The notes beneath the pieces are model-generated. The model was not told where the DNA came from. It was given only the letters and a program-made list of their open reading frames with translations, and searched no databases. From the NCBI GenBank assembly GCA_016208805.1, contig JACQXL010000062.1:1-19466 (forward strand): a stretch of 19,466 bases of DNA, read 5' to 3'. The number at the start of each line of letters is the position of its first letter. Within the stretch, counting starts at the first letter, position 1. Below, piece by piece: positions 6,802-13,751 of this stretch. The translations under genes and the position numbers were made by a program. Source of the stretch: Planctomycetota bacterium. Lineage in GTDB: Bacteria; Planctomycetota; MHYJ01; JACQXL01.

Positions 6802-7149
6802 TATGGGGTACCCCCTGTTATAGTATGGGGTATGCCCTGATATAGTATGGGGTATGCCTTGATATAGTATGGGGTGTGCCTTGATATAGTATGGGGTGTG
6901 CCTTGATATGGTATGGGGTATGCCCTGTTATAGTATGGGGTGTGCCTTGATATGGTATGGGGCCTTGATATGGTATGGGGTATGCCCTGTTATAGTATGG
7001 GGTGTGCCTTGATATGGTATGGGGTGTGCCTTGATATGGTATGGGGTATGCCTTGATATAGTATGGGGTATGCCCTGTTATGGTATGGGGTATGCCCTGA
7101 TATGGTATGGGGTATGCCCTGATATAGTATGGGGTATATCTTGATATGG
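6802..7149. repeat. Tandem array of sixteen 22-bp units (one shortened to 18 bp)
   Basis: Fifteen units of exactly 22 bases and one of 18 bases follow each other without spacers. Each begins TATGGGGTRTGCC (R = A or G; the first and last units deviate) and ends in a TGWTATRG-type half. Variation is limited to a few positions, and units 6-8 resemble units 9-11, suggesting a later three-unit duplication. The minus strand contains no stop triplet in the unit, so it gives open frames of a Tyr/Pro/His-rich 22-residue repeat; these have no real start and I do not call them genes. There are no spacers, so it is not a CRISPR array. The period is close to two DNA turns, as in iteron-like protein-binding arrays. 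It lies between the divergent pilin and ABC exporter operons. Confidence 0.95.
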
Positions 7150-7248
7150 TATGCCGCCCCCCGCCTTCGGCGCCCGCTCCGTCCCGCAAGGCGGGAACGC
7201 CATCGGGACAAGTCCTTGGTTATTAGGTGGCTTCGTCTTGCTTAATTC

Positions 7249-7276
7249 TTGACGATAGGATAATAAAAAGTATCGT
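7249..7276 (+). promoter_or_regulatory. Possible promoter for the ABC exporter operon
   Basis: TTGACG (7249-7254), 16 bases, then TATCGT (7271-7276). The layout matches the two stronger promoters in this window (TTGACT, 16-base spacer, TATATT or TATAGT). It would transcribe through the palindrome at 7291-7411 into the ABC gene at 7423. The -10 box is weak. Confidence 0.4.
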
Positions 7277-7290
7277 AATCCTTTTCAGGC

Positions 7291-7411
7291 TGTCCAAAAA
7301 GTGTCATTCTGAGGCGTTAGCCGAAGAATCTCTGGTCTCAAACCCGCATAAAACCGAGATTCTTCACTCCGCTTCGCTCCGTTCAGAATGACAAAGGGGG
7401 CTTTTTGGACA
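7291..7411. repeat. Palindromic repeat, GTCATTCTGAG variant, copy 5, with extended outer stem
   Basis: The outer arms TGTCCAAAAAG (7291-7301) and CTTTTTGGACA (7401-7411) are exact complements. Just inside are GTCATTCTGAG and TTCAGAATGAC, then GAAGAATCTC and GAGATTCTTC. The TTG that could start the ABC gene at 7405 lies inside the right arm, which argues for the later ATG at 7423. Confidence 0.9.
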
Positions 7412-7422
7412 CCCTGTTTTAT

Positions 7423-7725
7423 ATGTTCAAGAATCTCAGGTTATTTCTGGAGTATCTCCGGCAGTATAAGAAGCATTTCTGGACCGGCACGATTGCGCTA
7501 ATATTCGTGAACCTGTTAGATGTTACGCCGCCTTTGATTATCAAATACGGCATAGACCACCTGACCAGCCCGGACGCATACCGGCATATCTTTTATGCCG
7601 CAATTGCCTATATCGCGGTGGTCGTCACGCAGGCATTCTTCCGCTACTTTATGCGGATGGGCTTTTACGGGATGTCGCTCTATGTCGGCGTGGATTTACG
7701 CAATAAACTGTCTTCTATGCGGTAG
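7423..7725 (+). CDS. ABC exporter subunit 1, 5' fragment (broken gene)
   Basis: 100 residues from ATG 7423 (MFKNLRLFLEYLRQYKKHFW...), covering transmembrane helices 1 and 2 of a type I (ABCB-like) exporter and ending at '...VGVDLRNKL' followed by SSMR and a stop. In intact relatives 'DLRNKL' is followed by an 'FxHLxxLxxxFFDRxxxGxLxSRxTNDxxxVR' segment and helix 3. That segment, about 65 residues, is missing. Instead the sequence jumps, in another frame, to 'VFYAVVTLPYLPVFVNRMGN', which is helix 4 of the same subunit (read from about 7710, in frame with the next CDS). So this is an internal deletion of about 190 bases whose length is not a multiple of 3. The bases ACTG at the junction fit both sides, which suggests deletion at a short homology or an assembly error. 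On its own the fragment cannot transport. Confidence 0.8.
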   Translation: MFKNLRLFLEYLRQYKKHFWTGTIALIFVNLLDVTPPLIIKYGIDHLTSPDAYRHIFYAAIAYIAVVVTQAFFRYFMRMGFYGMSLYVGVDLRNKLSSMR

Positions 7726-7760
7726 TTACTTTACCGTACCTGCCGGTCTTTGTCAACCGG

Positions 7761-9014
7761 ATGGGCAATCTGATTCACCGGCGCTACAAGGATATCCAGG
7801 AATCGCTTTCTGATATCTCGGCCAAGGCCAGCGAGAATTTCTCCGGCATCAGGGTGGTCAAGTCGTTTGCCCAGGAGGAGAATCAGATTCAGGAGTTCAG
7901 CGCCGCCAACCGGCAATATTTCAATAAGAGTCTCAAACTGGCCAAACTGGATGCCTTCTTCGGCCCGTTTATGGGGTTGGCCATCGGCGTTGCCGTATTT
8001 ATGATAATTCTTTTCGGCGGGATTCAGGCGATAGACGGCCACATTAGTAAAGGCACGCTGGCCGCATTCCTGTTCCTGTTGAGCCGGATTGCCTGGCCGA
8101 TGATGGGTTTGGGGATGGTAATGTCCGTGTTCCAGCGGGCCAGCGCCTCTATGGACCGGCTCCAGGAAATATTCCGGACTCAGCCGGAGATTAAGGAAGG
8201 CGTTCAACCTGTTGTCCAGCCGCTGGAACGCGGCGAGATAGAATTCAGGGATGTTACTTTCTCATATCCGGCGCCGCAGGAAAAATACTCCGGTAAAGAG
8301 ACCGACCGGACCAGGACTCCGGCGCTCTCTAATATCAACCTCAAGATACCGGCCGGCAAGACCGTTCTGGTGATGGGACCGGTCGGTTCAGGCAAGACCA
8401 CCCTAGTCAACCTGTTGGTCAGATTCTTTGATACCGCGGTCGGCGAAGTTCTGATTGACGGCATTAATGTTAGGCAATACTCATTAGCACGGCTCCGTCG
8501 TTCTATCGGCTATGTGTCGCAGGATACTTTCCTGTTTGCCGATACGATTAAGGAAAATATCTTGTTCGGCCAGGACGCAAAGACAGACGATGCCGTAGGC
8601 GCTTGTGCGGCAATCGTCCAGATGGATGAGGTCATCAATAATCTGCCTCAAAAATACGAAGCGCTTCTGGGTGAGCGGGGCGTGAATCTTTCCGGCGGAC
8701 AGAAACAGCGGCTGACGCTGGCTCGGGCGATTATCAAGAACCCGGCGATTCTGGTGCTGGATGATTGTTTCTCCAGCGTGGATTTTGACACCGAGCAGGC
8801 CATCTTGAACAGGTTACGCGATGTCCTGAAAGGCCGGACAACCGTTATTATTTCTCATCGGTTGGCCGCCATTAAACTGGCTGATTTTATTGTCTTTATT
8901 GAGGAAGGCCGGATTGCCGAGAAAGGCACGCATCCGGAATTGATGGCATTGAAGGGGCATTATGCCCGGTTCTACGAATATCAGCGGTTGAAGGAGATGC
9001 TGGAAGAATCATAA
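7761..9014 (+). CDS. ABC exporter subunit 1, main fragment with degenerate ATPase site (broken gene)
   Basis: 417 residues from the first ATG; the frame is readable back to about 7710. It contains the second half of the membrane domain ('SDISAKASENFSGIRVVKSF' is the coupling-loop region, then two more helices) and a full nucleotide-binding domain: Walker A GPVGSGKTT, Q-loop YVSQDTFLFAD, signature LSGGQKQR, Walker B ILVLDD, D-loop SSVD, H-loop ISHRL. The residue after Walker B is Asp instead of the catalytic Glu (LVLDDCFSSVD). That is the hallmark of the degenerate-site subunit in heterodimeric exporters such as Thermotoga TM287. The partner is the next gene (9123-10869). Such pairs export drugs, lipids or peptides; the substrate cannot be told here. 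Helix 3 is lost upstream (see 7423-7725), so the subunit is probably non-functional unless the sequence is faulty. Confidence 0.88.
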   Translation: MGNLIHRRYKDIQESLSDISAKASENFSGIRVVKSFAQEENQIQEFSAANRQYFNKSLKLAKLDAFFGPFMGLAIGVAVFMIILFGGIQAIDGHISKGTLAAFLFLLSRIAWPMMGLGMVMSVFQRASASMDRLQEIFRTQPEIKEGVQPVVQPLERGEIEFRDVTFSYPAPQEKYSGKETDRTRTPALSNINLKIPAGKTVLVMGPVGSGKTTLVNLLVRFFDTAVGEVLIDGINVRQYSLARLRRSIGYVSQDTFLFADTIKENILFGQDAKTDDAVGACAAIVQMDEVINNLPQKYEALLGERGVNLSGGQKQRLTLARAIIKNPAILVLDDCFSSVDFDTEQAILNRLRDVLKGRTTVIISHRLAAIKLADFIVFIEEGRIAEKGTHPELMALKGHYARFYEYQRLKEMLEES

Positions 9015-9112
9015 TAAGTAATCGGATTAAGCGGATTAAACGGATGGTACGTAAAGTGAGGTTGGTTTTATTATCAGTTATATCTGCTAAATCCGCTTAC
9101 TAAATTATTAGG
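9015..9112. repeat. Imperfect inverted repeat of the GGATTA/TAATCC type
   Basis: Starts directly at the stop of ABC subunit 1. The left part has AATCGGATTAAGCGGATTAA and ACGGAT; the right part has ATCTGCTAAATCCGCTTAC. These form an imperfect stem. Related words occur at 10870-10890, 13752-13778 and 16196-16274. Confidence 0.6.
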
Positions 9113-9122
9113 CGAAAAGCAT

Positions 9123-10496
9123 ATGGTAGATTATCAACACGAAGATGAAATATTCGGCAAGGCCTATGATGCGCGGTTGATGAAGCGGCTGATGCGCTAT
9201 GCGTTTCCTTATAAAGGACGCCTGGCGCTGGCCATAATACTATCGCTTCTGCTGACGGCATTCTTTATCGCCGGCCCACGTCTAATCGGGCTCGCTATTG
9301 ATAAGGGTGTAACGCCTAAAGACAAACAGGTTCTGCTTACGATTACCCTGATTTATCTGGGAATCCAGATTCTCCGGCTCGGTTTCAATTATGTCAGCGG
9401 CTATCTGCTTGCCTCGCTGGGCCAGCGGATAATGTTTGACCTGCGGATGGAGGTATTCAAGCATCTCCAGAAGATGTCGCTCAACTTCTTTGACCGGAAT
9501 CCGGTCGGCCGGCTGGTCACCAGGGTGACCAGCGATATCGGCGCTCTGGGCGATTTGTTATCCACCGGTATCATTGCGGTGGTCAGCGATATTTTCCTGA
9601 TAGCCGGCCTGGTGGTGGCAATGTTGATTCTTAACCCGTTTCTGGCCGTCCTGACGATTTCGTTTATCCCGCTGGCGTTGCTGGTGCTGATTATCTTCAA
9701 GACCAGACTGCGCGAGAGTTACCGTCTTATCCGCCAACGCCTGGCCCGGCTCAATGCCTATATCCAGGAATGCGTCTCCGGTATCCGCGTCATCCAGATA
9801 TTCAACCAGGAAGACCGGATGACGGATAAATTCAAGTCTATAAATAACGAGCATTATCAGGCGCATTATCAGGCCATCGTTTATTATTCTATTTTTATTC
9901 CGGCCGTTGCGGTCTTGAGCGCTGTCGCGATAGGGTTACTGCTTTATTTCGGCGGCGGCAGCGTGATTAGAGGGACGATTCAACTGGGTGTTCTGATTGC
10001 CTTTATTGACTATGCTATTCACTTCTTCGGGCCGATTCAGGACCTGACCGATAAATACACGATTTTCCAGGGCGCCATGGCCTCGGCCGAACGCATCTTC
10101 AAGATTCTGGATACCGACGAAGATATCAAAGACCCGGTTCGTCCGAAGACCGCACCGCCGAGCGGAGAAATCATATTTGATAATGTCTGGTTTTCCTATA
10201 ATAACGAGATTGACGTGCTTAAAGGAATCTCGTTCACGATTAAAGCGGGCGAAAGCGTGGCACTGGTCGGCGTCTCGGGCGGCGGCAAAACCACCATCAT
10301 CAACCTCTTGAGCCGGTTCTACGATGTCACCAGAGGCCGGATTCTGATTGACGGGGTTGATATCAGAAATATCAGGCAGACTGAGTTACGTCAGCAACTC
10401 GGCATCGTCCTGCAGGATGTCTTCCTCTTTTCGGGTAACATTCTGGAAAATATTCGGCTGAAAGGAGCAGGTCCGGGAGGTGGCCCGATATGTTAA
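9123..10496 (+). CDS. ABC exporter subunit 2, 5' part (frameshifted gene)
   Basis: 457 residues before the frame is lost. It has a complete six-helix membrane domain (from MKRLMRYAFPYKGRLALAII onward; 'LRMEVFKHLQKMSLNFFDRN' and PVGRLVTRVTSDIGAL are the segment missing in subunit 1) and the start of the nucleotide-binding domain: Walker A GVSGGGKTT and Q-loop LQDVFLFSGN. After 'ILENIRLK' the frame shifts and the remaining residues (GAGPGGGPIC) are out-of-frame. The correct frame resumes as KEQVREVARYVNANTFIEKL, continued in the CDS at 10480-10869. Relatives have some 6-8 more residues between 'NIRL' and 'EQV', so a short deletion is likely rather than a single-base slip. The gene starts ATGGTAGATTATC at 9123, about 110 bases after subunit 1, in the same direction and presumably the same operon. 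Confidence 0.88.
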   Translation: MVDYQHEDEIFGKAYDARLMKRLMRYAFPYKGRLALAIILSLLLTAFFIAGPRLIGLAIDKGVTPKDKQVLLTITLIYLGIQILRLGFNYVSGYLLASLGQRIMFDLRMEVFKHLQKMSLNFFDRNPVGRLVTRVTSDIGALGDLLSTGIIAVVSDIFLIAGLVVAMLILNPFLAVLTISFIPLALLVLIIFKTRLRESYRLIRQRLARLNAYIQECVSGIRVIQIFNQEDRMTDKFKSINNEHYQAHYQAIVYYSIFIPAVAVLSAVAIGLLLYFGGGSVIRGTIQLGVLIAFIDYAIHFFGPIQDLTDKYTIFQGAMASAERIFKILDTDEDIKDPVRPKTAPPSGEIIFDNVWFSYNNEIDVLKGISFTIKAGESVALVGVSGGGKTTIINLLSRFYDVTRGRILIDGVDIRNIRQTELRQQLGIVLQDVFLFSGNILENIRLKGAGPGGGPIC

Positions 10497-10869
10497 TGCC
10501 AATACTTTCATAGAGAAATTGCCGGACCAGTACCTGAGCCGGGTAGAGGAGCGTGGCACGACGCTTTCGGTCGGCCAGCGGCAACTGCTGTCATTCGCCC
10601 GGGCCATGGCATTTGAGCCCAAAATACTGATTCTGGATGAGGCCACTTCCTCGGTTGATGTGGAGACCGAGTATTACATCCAGGAGGCCATCAAGAAACT
10701 GATTAAACAGATGACATCTATTATCATTGCGCACCGCCTTTCCACCATCCAGAATGTGGACCGGATTATCGTGATACATAAAGGCGAAATAAGGGAAATC
10801 GGCAACCACGAGGAATTGATTGCCAAGAAAGGCATATATTATAATTTATACCAGATGCAATATTTTTAG
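10480..10869 (+). CDS. ABC exporter subunit 2, 3' part (frameshifted gene)
   Basis: 129 residues; GTG at 10480 is only the first possible start in the frame and is really Val of 'EVARYVNA'. It carries the rest of the nucleotide-binding domain: signature LSVGQRQLLSFARAM, Walker B ILILDE with the catalytic Glu, D-loop SSVD, H-loop IAHRL. The signature is LSVGQ instead of LSGGQ. In heterodimeric exporters the subunit with the intact Walker B carries the altered signature, which faces the degenerate Walker site of its partner; TM288 (LSQGQ) is the known example. Together with the Asp in subunit 1 this fits an asymmetric dimer with one catalytic site. The stop TAG (10867-10869) is followed at once by a CCACAGATTACACGG repeat. 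Confidence 0.88.
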   Translation: MARYVNANTFIEKLPDQYLSRVEERGTTLSVGQRQLLSFARAMAFEPKILILDEATSSVDVETEYYIQEAIKKLIKQMTSIIIAHRLSTIQNVDRIIVIHKGEIREIGNHEELIAKKGIYYNLYQMQYF

Positions 10870-10890
10870 CCACAGATTACACGGATTATA
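10870..10890. repeat. Dispersed CCACAGATTACACGGATT repeat
   Basis: A short copy of the ACAGATTA/CGGATTA repeat family beginning one base after the stop codon of ABC subunit 2. Related copies are at 12811-12833, 13752-13778 and 16196-16274. Confidence 0.6.
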
Positions 10891-10896
10891 TCAATT

Positions 10897-11349
10897 ATGA
10901 GATTTATTATATACTTCGTTTTGGTTATCCTGACGCTCGTTCTCTTTACGCTGTCATTTGTAAACCCCTGGGCCGTGGGCGAGTCATTCATTGTTGATAA
11001 AATCATCTATGCCTACGAGGAGCCGATTCTTTATACTCCGATAGCCATTTCTGTGGCCATCGTCTGTTTCCTGCTTTACCTGATACTGCACTACCGCAAA
11101 AAGTGGTTCCTGTCCGGATTGCTCGGACTGGTGACCGGCATCTTCGTGGTGGTCAGCGGTGGTTATTTCTGGGAACGGATTCAGGACCGGGATGTCTATT
11201 TCGTCCTCAAGTTCGTGGAGGTGAAACCGGCCATCGGCGTGATATACTATATCCTGGCTGGCGGTGTGATTACGGCAATCAGTCTGACCTACCTGTTTGA
11301 TATGCTGGCCCAGGCAGTTATGCCCAAACCGAAGAAGCGGCGGAATTAA
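10897..11349 (+). CDS. Four-helix membrane protein of unknown function
   Basis: 150 residues with four clear transmembrane segments at about 3-23 (FIIYFVLVILTLVLFTLSFV), 46-66, 72-92 and 112-135. A basic tail, MPKPKKRRN, suggests that the C-terminus is in the cytoplasm. I do not recognise the family. It lies 27 bases after the second ABC subunit in the same direction, with a repeat in the gap, so it may be co-transcribed with the exporter; a role with it is only a guess. Its stop overlaps that of menC on the other strand: TTAA at 11346-11349 serves both. No good Shine-Dalgarno site is seen before the ATG. Confidence 0.75.
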   Translation: MRFIIYFVLVILTLVLFTLSFVNPWAVGESFIVDKIIYAYEEPILYTPIAISVAIVCFLLYLILHYRKKWFLSGLLGLVTGIFVVVSGGYFWERIQDRDVYFVLKFVEVKPAIGVIYYILAGGVITAISLTYLFDMLAQAVMPKPKKRRN

Positions 11350-12449
11350 AGCGCTATCGTTTGGACAGCATATTTCTTTATCCGTGCTATAATGACGCGG
11401 TTGCTTAATCCTGTTTCGTCCGGCACTGCAATCGTTCCGTCCCGTTCCAGCACAACCGGCGGCTCAATAATATCTTCCTTGTAGAAACGTTTGCTCTCCG
11501 AGATATCCGGCGTCAGGACAAATCCGGGCAGACCGGCCAGCGCGATGTTATGCAGGCGGCCGATGCCGCTTTCTAATAAGCCGCCGCACCAGACCGGCAC
11601 ATTCTTGGACAAACAGTAATCGTGAATCCTTTTCGCCTCGCTGAACCCGCCCACCCGCGCCTGCTTGATATTGATAATCTTACAGGCGCCCAGTTCAATC
11701 GCTTGGCGGGCATCACTGAATGATTTGATGCTCTCGTCAAGACAGATGGGTGTCTTTATTTTGGTCTGGAGTTTGCCGTGGTCAATGATGTCATCGTATC
11801 GCAGCGGTTGTTCAAGGAGCGTCAGTCGGAATCTGTCCAGACGGCGCAACAGCGGCCAGTCATCCAACTCGTAAGCGCCGTTGGCATCGGCCCAGAGTTC
11901 TATCTCCGGGAACGATTTCCTGATAGCGCCGACGACCTTAATATCCCAGCCCGGTTTTATCTTGACCTTGATGCGCCGGTAGCCCTGTTTGAGCGATGCT
12001 TTGATGCGTATTAATAAAGCGTTTACGGAGTCTTCAATGCCCAGACTGATGCCGGCCGGAATGGATTTCTTTATGCCGCCGTAAATTTGCGCAAGTGATT
12101 TGCGGGTCAAGCGCGCCTGCAAATCCCATAAGGCCATTTCCAATCCGGCCTTGGCCATATTATGTCCCCGGATGGTCTTGAAACCTGTTAGTATCCGGCC
12201 GATGTCAAGGTCGGTTGCCTTAAATACTAACGGGGCGAGGAAGTCCTTTATGATATAAGAAGCGGTCCGGACGGTTTCGTATGAGTAATGCGGTCCGGCC
12301 GAGGCCGGCACCTCGCCGTAGCCCTCTGCCTTATCGGTGATGAGCCGGACAATCAGAGTTTCCTGATGCGCCACCCGGCCGAAACTGGTTTCAAAGAAGT
12401 GCACCAGCGGTAACTTCAGGTGGTATAACTCAACGGATTTTACTCTCAT
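11346..12449 (-). CDS. menC: o-Succinylbenzoate synthase / N-succinylamino-acid racemase (enolase superfamily)
   Basis: 367 residues. Member of the muconate-lactonizing subgroup of the enolase superfamily with every expected catalytic residue: the KxK motif (K161, K163 in RRIKVKIKPGWD), metal ligands D188 (WADANG), E213 (LLEQP) and D238 (CLDES), and the second base K262 (NIKQARVGG). Length and spacing agree closely with the Amycolatopsis OSBS/NSAR enzyme. The C-terminus (GGLLESGIGRLHNIALAGLP, then TPDISESKRFYKEDIIEPP) is typical of this group. As OSBS it dehydrates SHCHC to o-succinylbenzoate in menaquinone synthesis; many relatives also or instead racemise N-succinylamino acids. No other men gene is in the window, so the choice is open. 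It is the last gene of the lip cluster and overlaps the end of yraN by 20 bases. Confidence 0.88.
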   Translation of the reverse strand: MRVKSVELYHLKLPLVHFFETSFGRVAHQETLIVRLITDKAEGYGEVPASAGPHYSYETVRTASYIIKDFLAPLVFKATDLDIGRILTGFKTIRGHNMAKAGLEMALWDLQARLTRKSLAQIYGGIKKSIPAGISLGIEDSVNALLIRIKASLKQGYRRIKVKIKPGWDIKVVGAIRKSFPEIELWADANGAYELDDWPLLRRLDRFRLTLLEQPLRYDDIIDHGKLQTKIKTPICLDESIKSFSDARQAIELGACKIINIKQARVGGFSEAKRIHDYCLSKNVPVWCGGLLESGIGRLHNIALAGLPGFVLTPDISESKRFYKEDIIEPPVVLERDGTIAVPDETGLSNRVIIARIKKYAVQTIAL

Positions 12450-12813
12450 ATCCTAATATTAATACATTCTCCAATAAACTTATCTGCGGTGCGCCGGCGG
12501 TCGGCAATAATACCGTCACCGCGTCAAACCGGCAGTCTATCTTATCAATAACCTTCTTCTTGTATAGATAATATTTGGCCAGCCGGAGCATCCGTTTCTG
12601 TTTGGCTGGCGTAATGGATTCCTCCGGCATCCCGAACCCGGCCGAGGTGCGGGTCTTGACCTCAATAAACGACAGAACTTCTTTACGATAAGCGATAATG
12701 TCTATCTCGCCGAAGTTGCATCTGAAATTCCGCTCCACAATCCGATAGCCCTGCTTCTTAAGGTATTTGATGGCGGCATCTTCACCCAGAGAACCGACAG
12801 TCTTTTTTTGCAT
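12430..12813 (-). CDS. yraN: YraN/UPF0102 family putative endonuclease
   Basis: 127 residues, normal for the UPF0102 family. It has the family's PD-(D/E)xK-type nuclease pattern: GEIDIIAYR (D38) and LSFIEVKTRT (E51, K53), after the conserved N-terminal GEDAAIKYLKKQGYRIVERN. These proteins resemble Holliday-junction resolvases in fold, but their cellular role is poorly known. The ATG at 12813 falls at the end of the CCACAGATAAACACAGATG repeat copy that also supplies the stop of lipA, so lipA ends and yraN begins inside one repeat. No Shine-Dalgarno site is visible. The 3' end overlaps menC. Alternative starts further in would cut the conserved GEDAA motif, so this start is preferred. Confidence 0.9.
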   Translation of the reverse strand: MQKKTVGSLGEDAAIKYLKKQGYRIVERNFRCNFGEIDIIAYRKEVLSFIEVKTRTSAGFGMPEESITPAKQKRMLRLAKYYLYKKKVIDKIDCRFDAVTVLLPTAGAPQISLLENVLILGYESKIR

Positions 12814-12833
12814 CTGTGTTTATCTGTGGTTAA
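12811..12833. repeat. CATCTGTGTTTATCTGTGG repeat joining lipA and yraN
   Basis: On the minus strand AACCACAGATAAACACAGAT reads directly into the ATG of yraN. It contains the TAA stop of lipA (F-N-H-R-stop). It is a copy of the repeat at 10870-10890 and 16196-16274. Confidence 0.75.
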
Positions 12834-13743
12834 AAACGGCATCCGCATTGTATGAACTGCGTACCAATGGTCCTGACGCCACCGCCTTAAAGCCCATCTT
12901 CAGCCCGATGGTCTTATATTCATCAAACTCATCAGGGCTGACAAACCTTTTCACTTCCAGTGTTTTCTTGTTGTCCGGCCGGAGGTACTGGCCGAGCGTG
13001 ACGATATCGCATCCGGCATTTCTTAAATCCCGGAGCGTTTCAATAACTTCATCCTTTTCTTCGCCCAGCCCCAGCATCAGACCTGATTTAGTGGTAATTT
13101 CTTGTTGTATGGTCTTGGCATATTTCAGGACATCAAGCGACCGTTGGTAATCTGCTTCAGGGCGCACCTCGGGATAGAGCCGCTTTACGGTCTCAATATT
13201 ATGGTTGAAGATATCCGGTTGGGCATTTATCACCGTGCGGATATGCGTTGGTTGGCCCTGGAAATCCGGCGTGAGCACCTCAATCGTCACATCCGGGCAA
13301 TAAGACCGGACGGTTTCAATTGTTTTGCTGAACTGTCCGCTTCCGCCGTCCGGCAGGTCGTCGCGCGTGACCGAAGTAACGACAATATGTTTCAGGTTTA
13401 GTTTCCGGCAGGCCTCGGCCACCCGGCGCGGTTCTGCGGCGTCCACAGCCGCCGGGGTTGTTTCTTTGTCTTCGGTGGAGATCCCGCCACTTACGGAGCC
13501 GGGCGACGTCCCGTATTTATGCGGGATGGCGGGGATGGCGCAAAAGCGGCAATGCCGGGTGCAGGTATTGCCCAGAATCAGGAATGTGGCCGTGCCTTTG
13601 CTGAAACACTCGCCTAAATTGGGACAGCGGGCGCTCTGGCAGACCGTATGAAGCCGCGATTGTTTCAGCAGATTATTTACCCGTAAACTCGCGCCCAGTG
13701 GGGTTTTCTTCTGCTTCAGCCAGACTGGAAAGATTGTCGTCAC
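12820..13743 (-). CDS. lipA: Lipoyl synthase (radical SAM), with an in-frame palindromic insertion
   Basis: 307 residues. LipA inserts two sulfur atoms into the protein-bound octanoyl group of E2 subunits and GcvH. The auxiliary 4Fe-4S cluster ligands are C35, C40 and C46 (CQSARCPNLGEC); the radical-SAM ligands are C61, C65 and C68 (CTRHCRFC). Also seen are VVTSVTRDDLPDGG, EVLTPDFQG, HNIETV and the C-terminal SGPLVRSSYNAD, whose RSS serine binds the auxiliary cluster. Between CAIP and AAEPRRVAEA the protein has about 20 residues more than usual (residues about 74-93, around PHKYGTSPGSVSGGISTEDK). They are coded by a palindromic element (13493-13534) related to elements in aspS and at 19021. 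The last residues (FNHR) come from a dispersed repeat. It is 26 bases after lipB, in one operon. Confidence 0.95.
   Translation of the reverse strand: MTTIFPVWLKQKKTPLGASLRVNNLLKQSRLHTVCQSARCPNLGECFSKGTATFLILGNTCTRHCRFCAIPAIPHKYGTSPGSVSGGISTEDKETTPAAVDAAEPRRVAEACRKLNLKHIVVTSVTRDDLPDGGSGQFSKTIETVRSYCPDVTIEVLTPDFQGQPTHIRTVINAQPDIFNHNIETVKRLYPEVRPEADYQRSLDVLKYAKTIQQEITTKSGLMLGLGEEKDEVIETLRDLRNAGCDIVTLGQYLRPDNKKTLEVKRFVSPDEFDEYKTIGLKMGFKAVASGPLVRSSYNADAVFNHR
13493..13534. repeat. CCCGC palindromic element inserted in frame in lipA
   Basis: The outer arms CCCGCCA (13493-13499) and TGGCGGG (13527-13533) pair, and inside them CCCG (13510-13513) pairs with CGGG (13522-13525). Read on the minus strand the inner part is CCCGCATAAATACGGGA then CGTCGC and GGCTCC. 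That is nearly the same as the copy at 19021 (CCCGCATAAGTGCGGGA, TGTCGC, GGCTCC). It codes residues about 73-90 of LipA. Confidence 0.75.
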
Positions 13744-13751
13744 ATTTTATC

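Noticed and set aside
6802..7149. CRISPR array
   Set aside because: Units are contiguous with no unique spacers and no cas genes are in the window.
6818..7211. Minus-strand open frames through the 22-bp array giving a Tyr/Pro/His-rich 22-residue repeat protein
   Set aside because: The unit contains no stop triplet on that strand, so every frame is open by necessity. No ATG-type start with a ribosome site, and the unit length of 22 cycles through all three frames.
7405..7422. TTG start for ABC subunit 1
   Set aside because: The TTG lies in the right arm of a palindrome; ATG at 7423 gives the normal N-terminus of the family.
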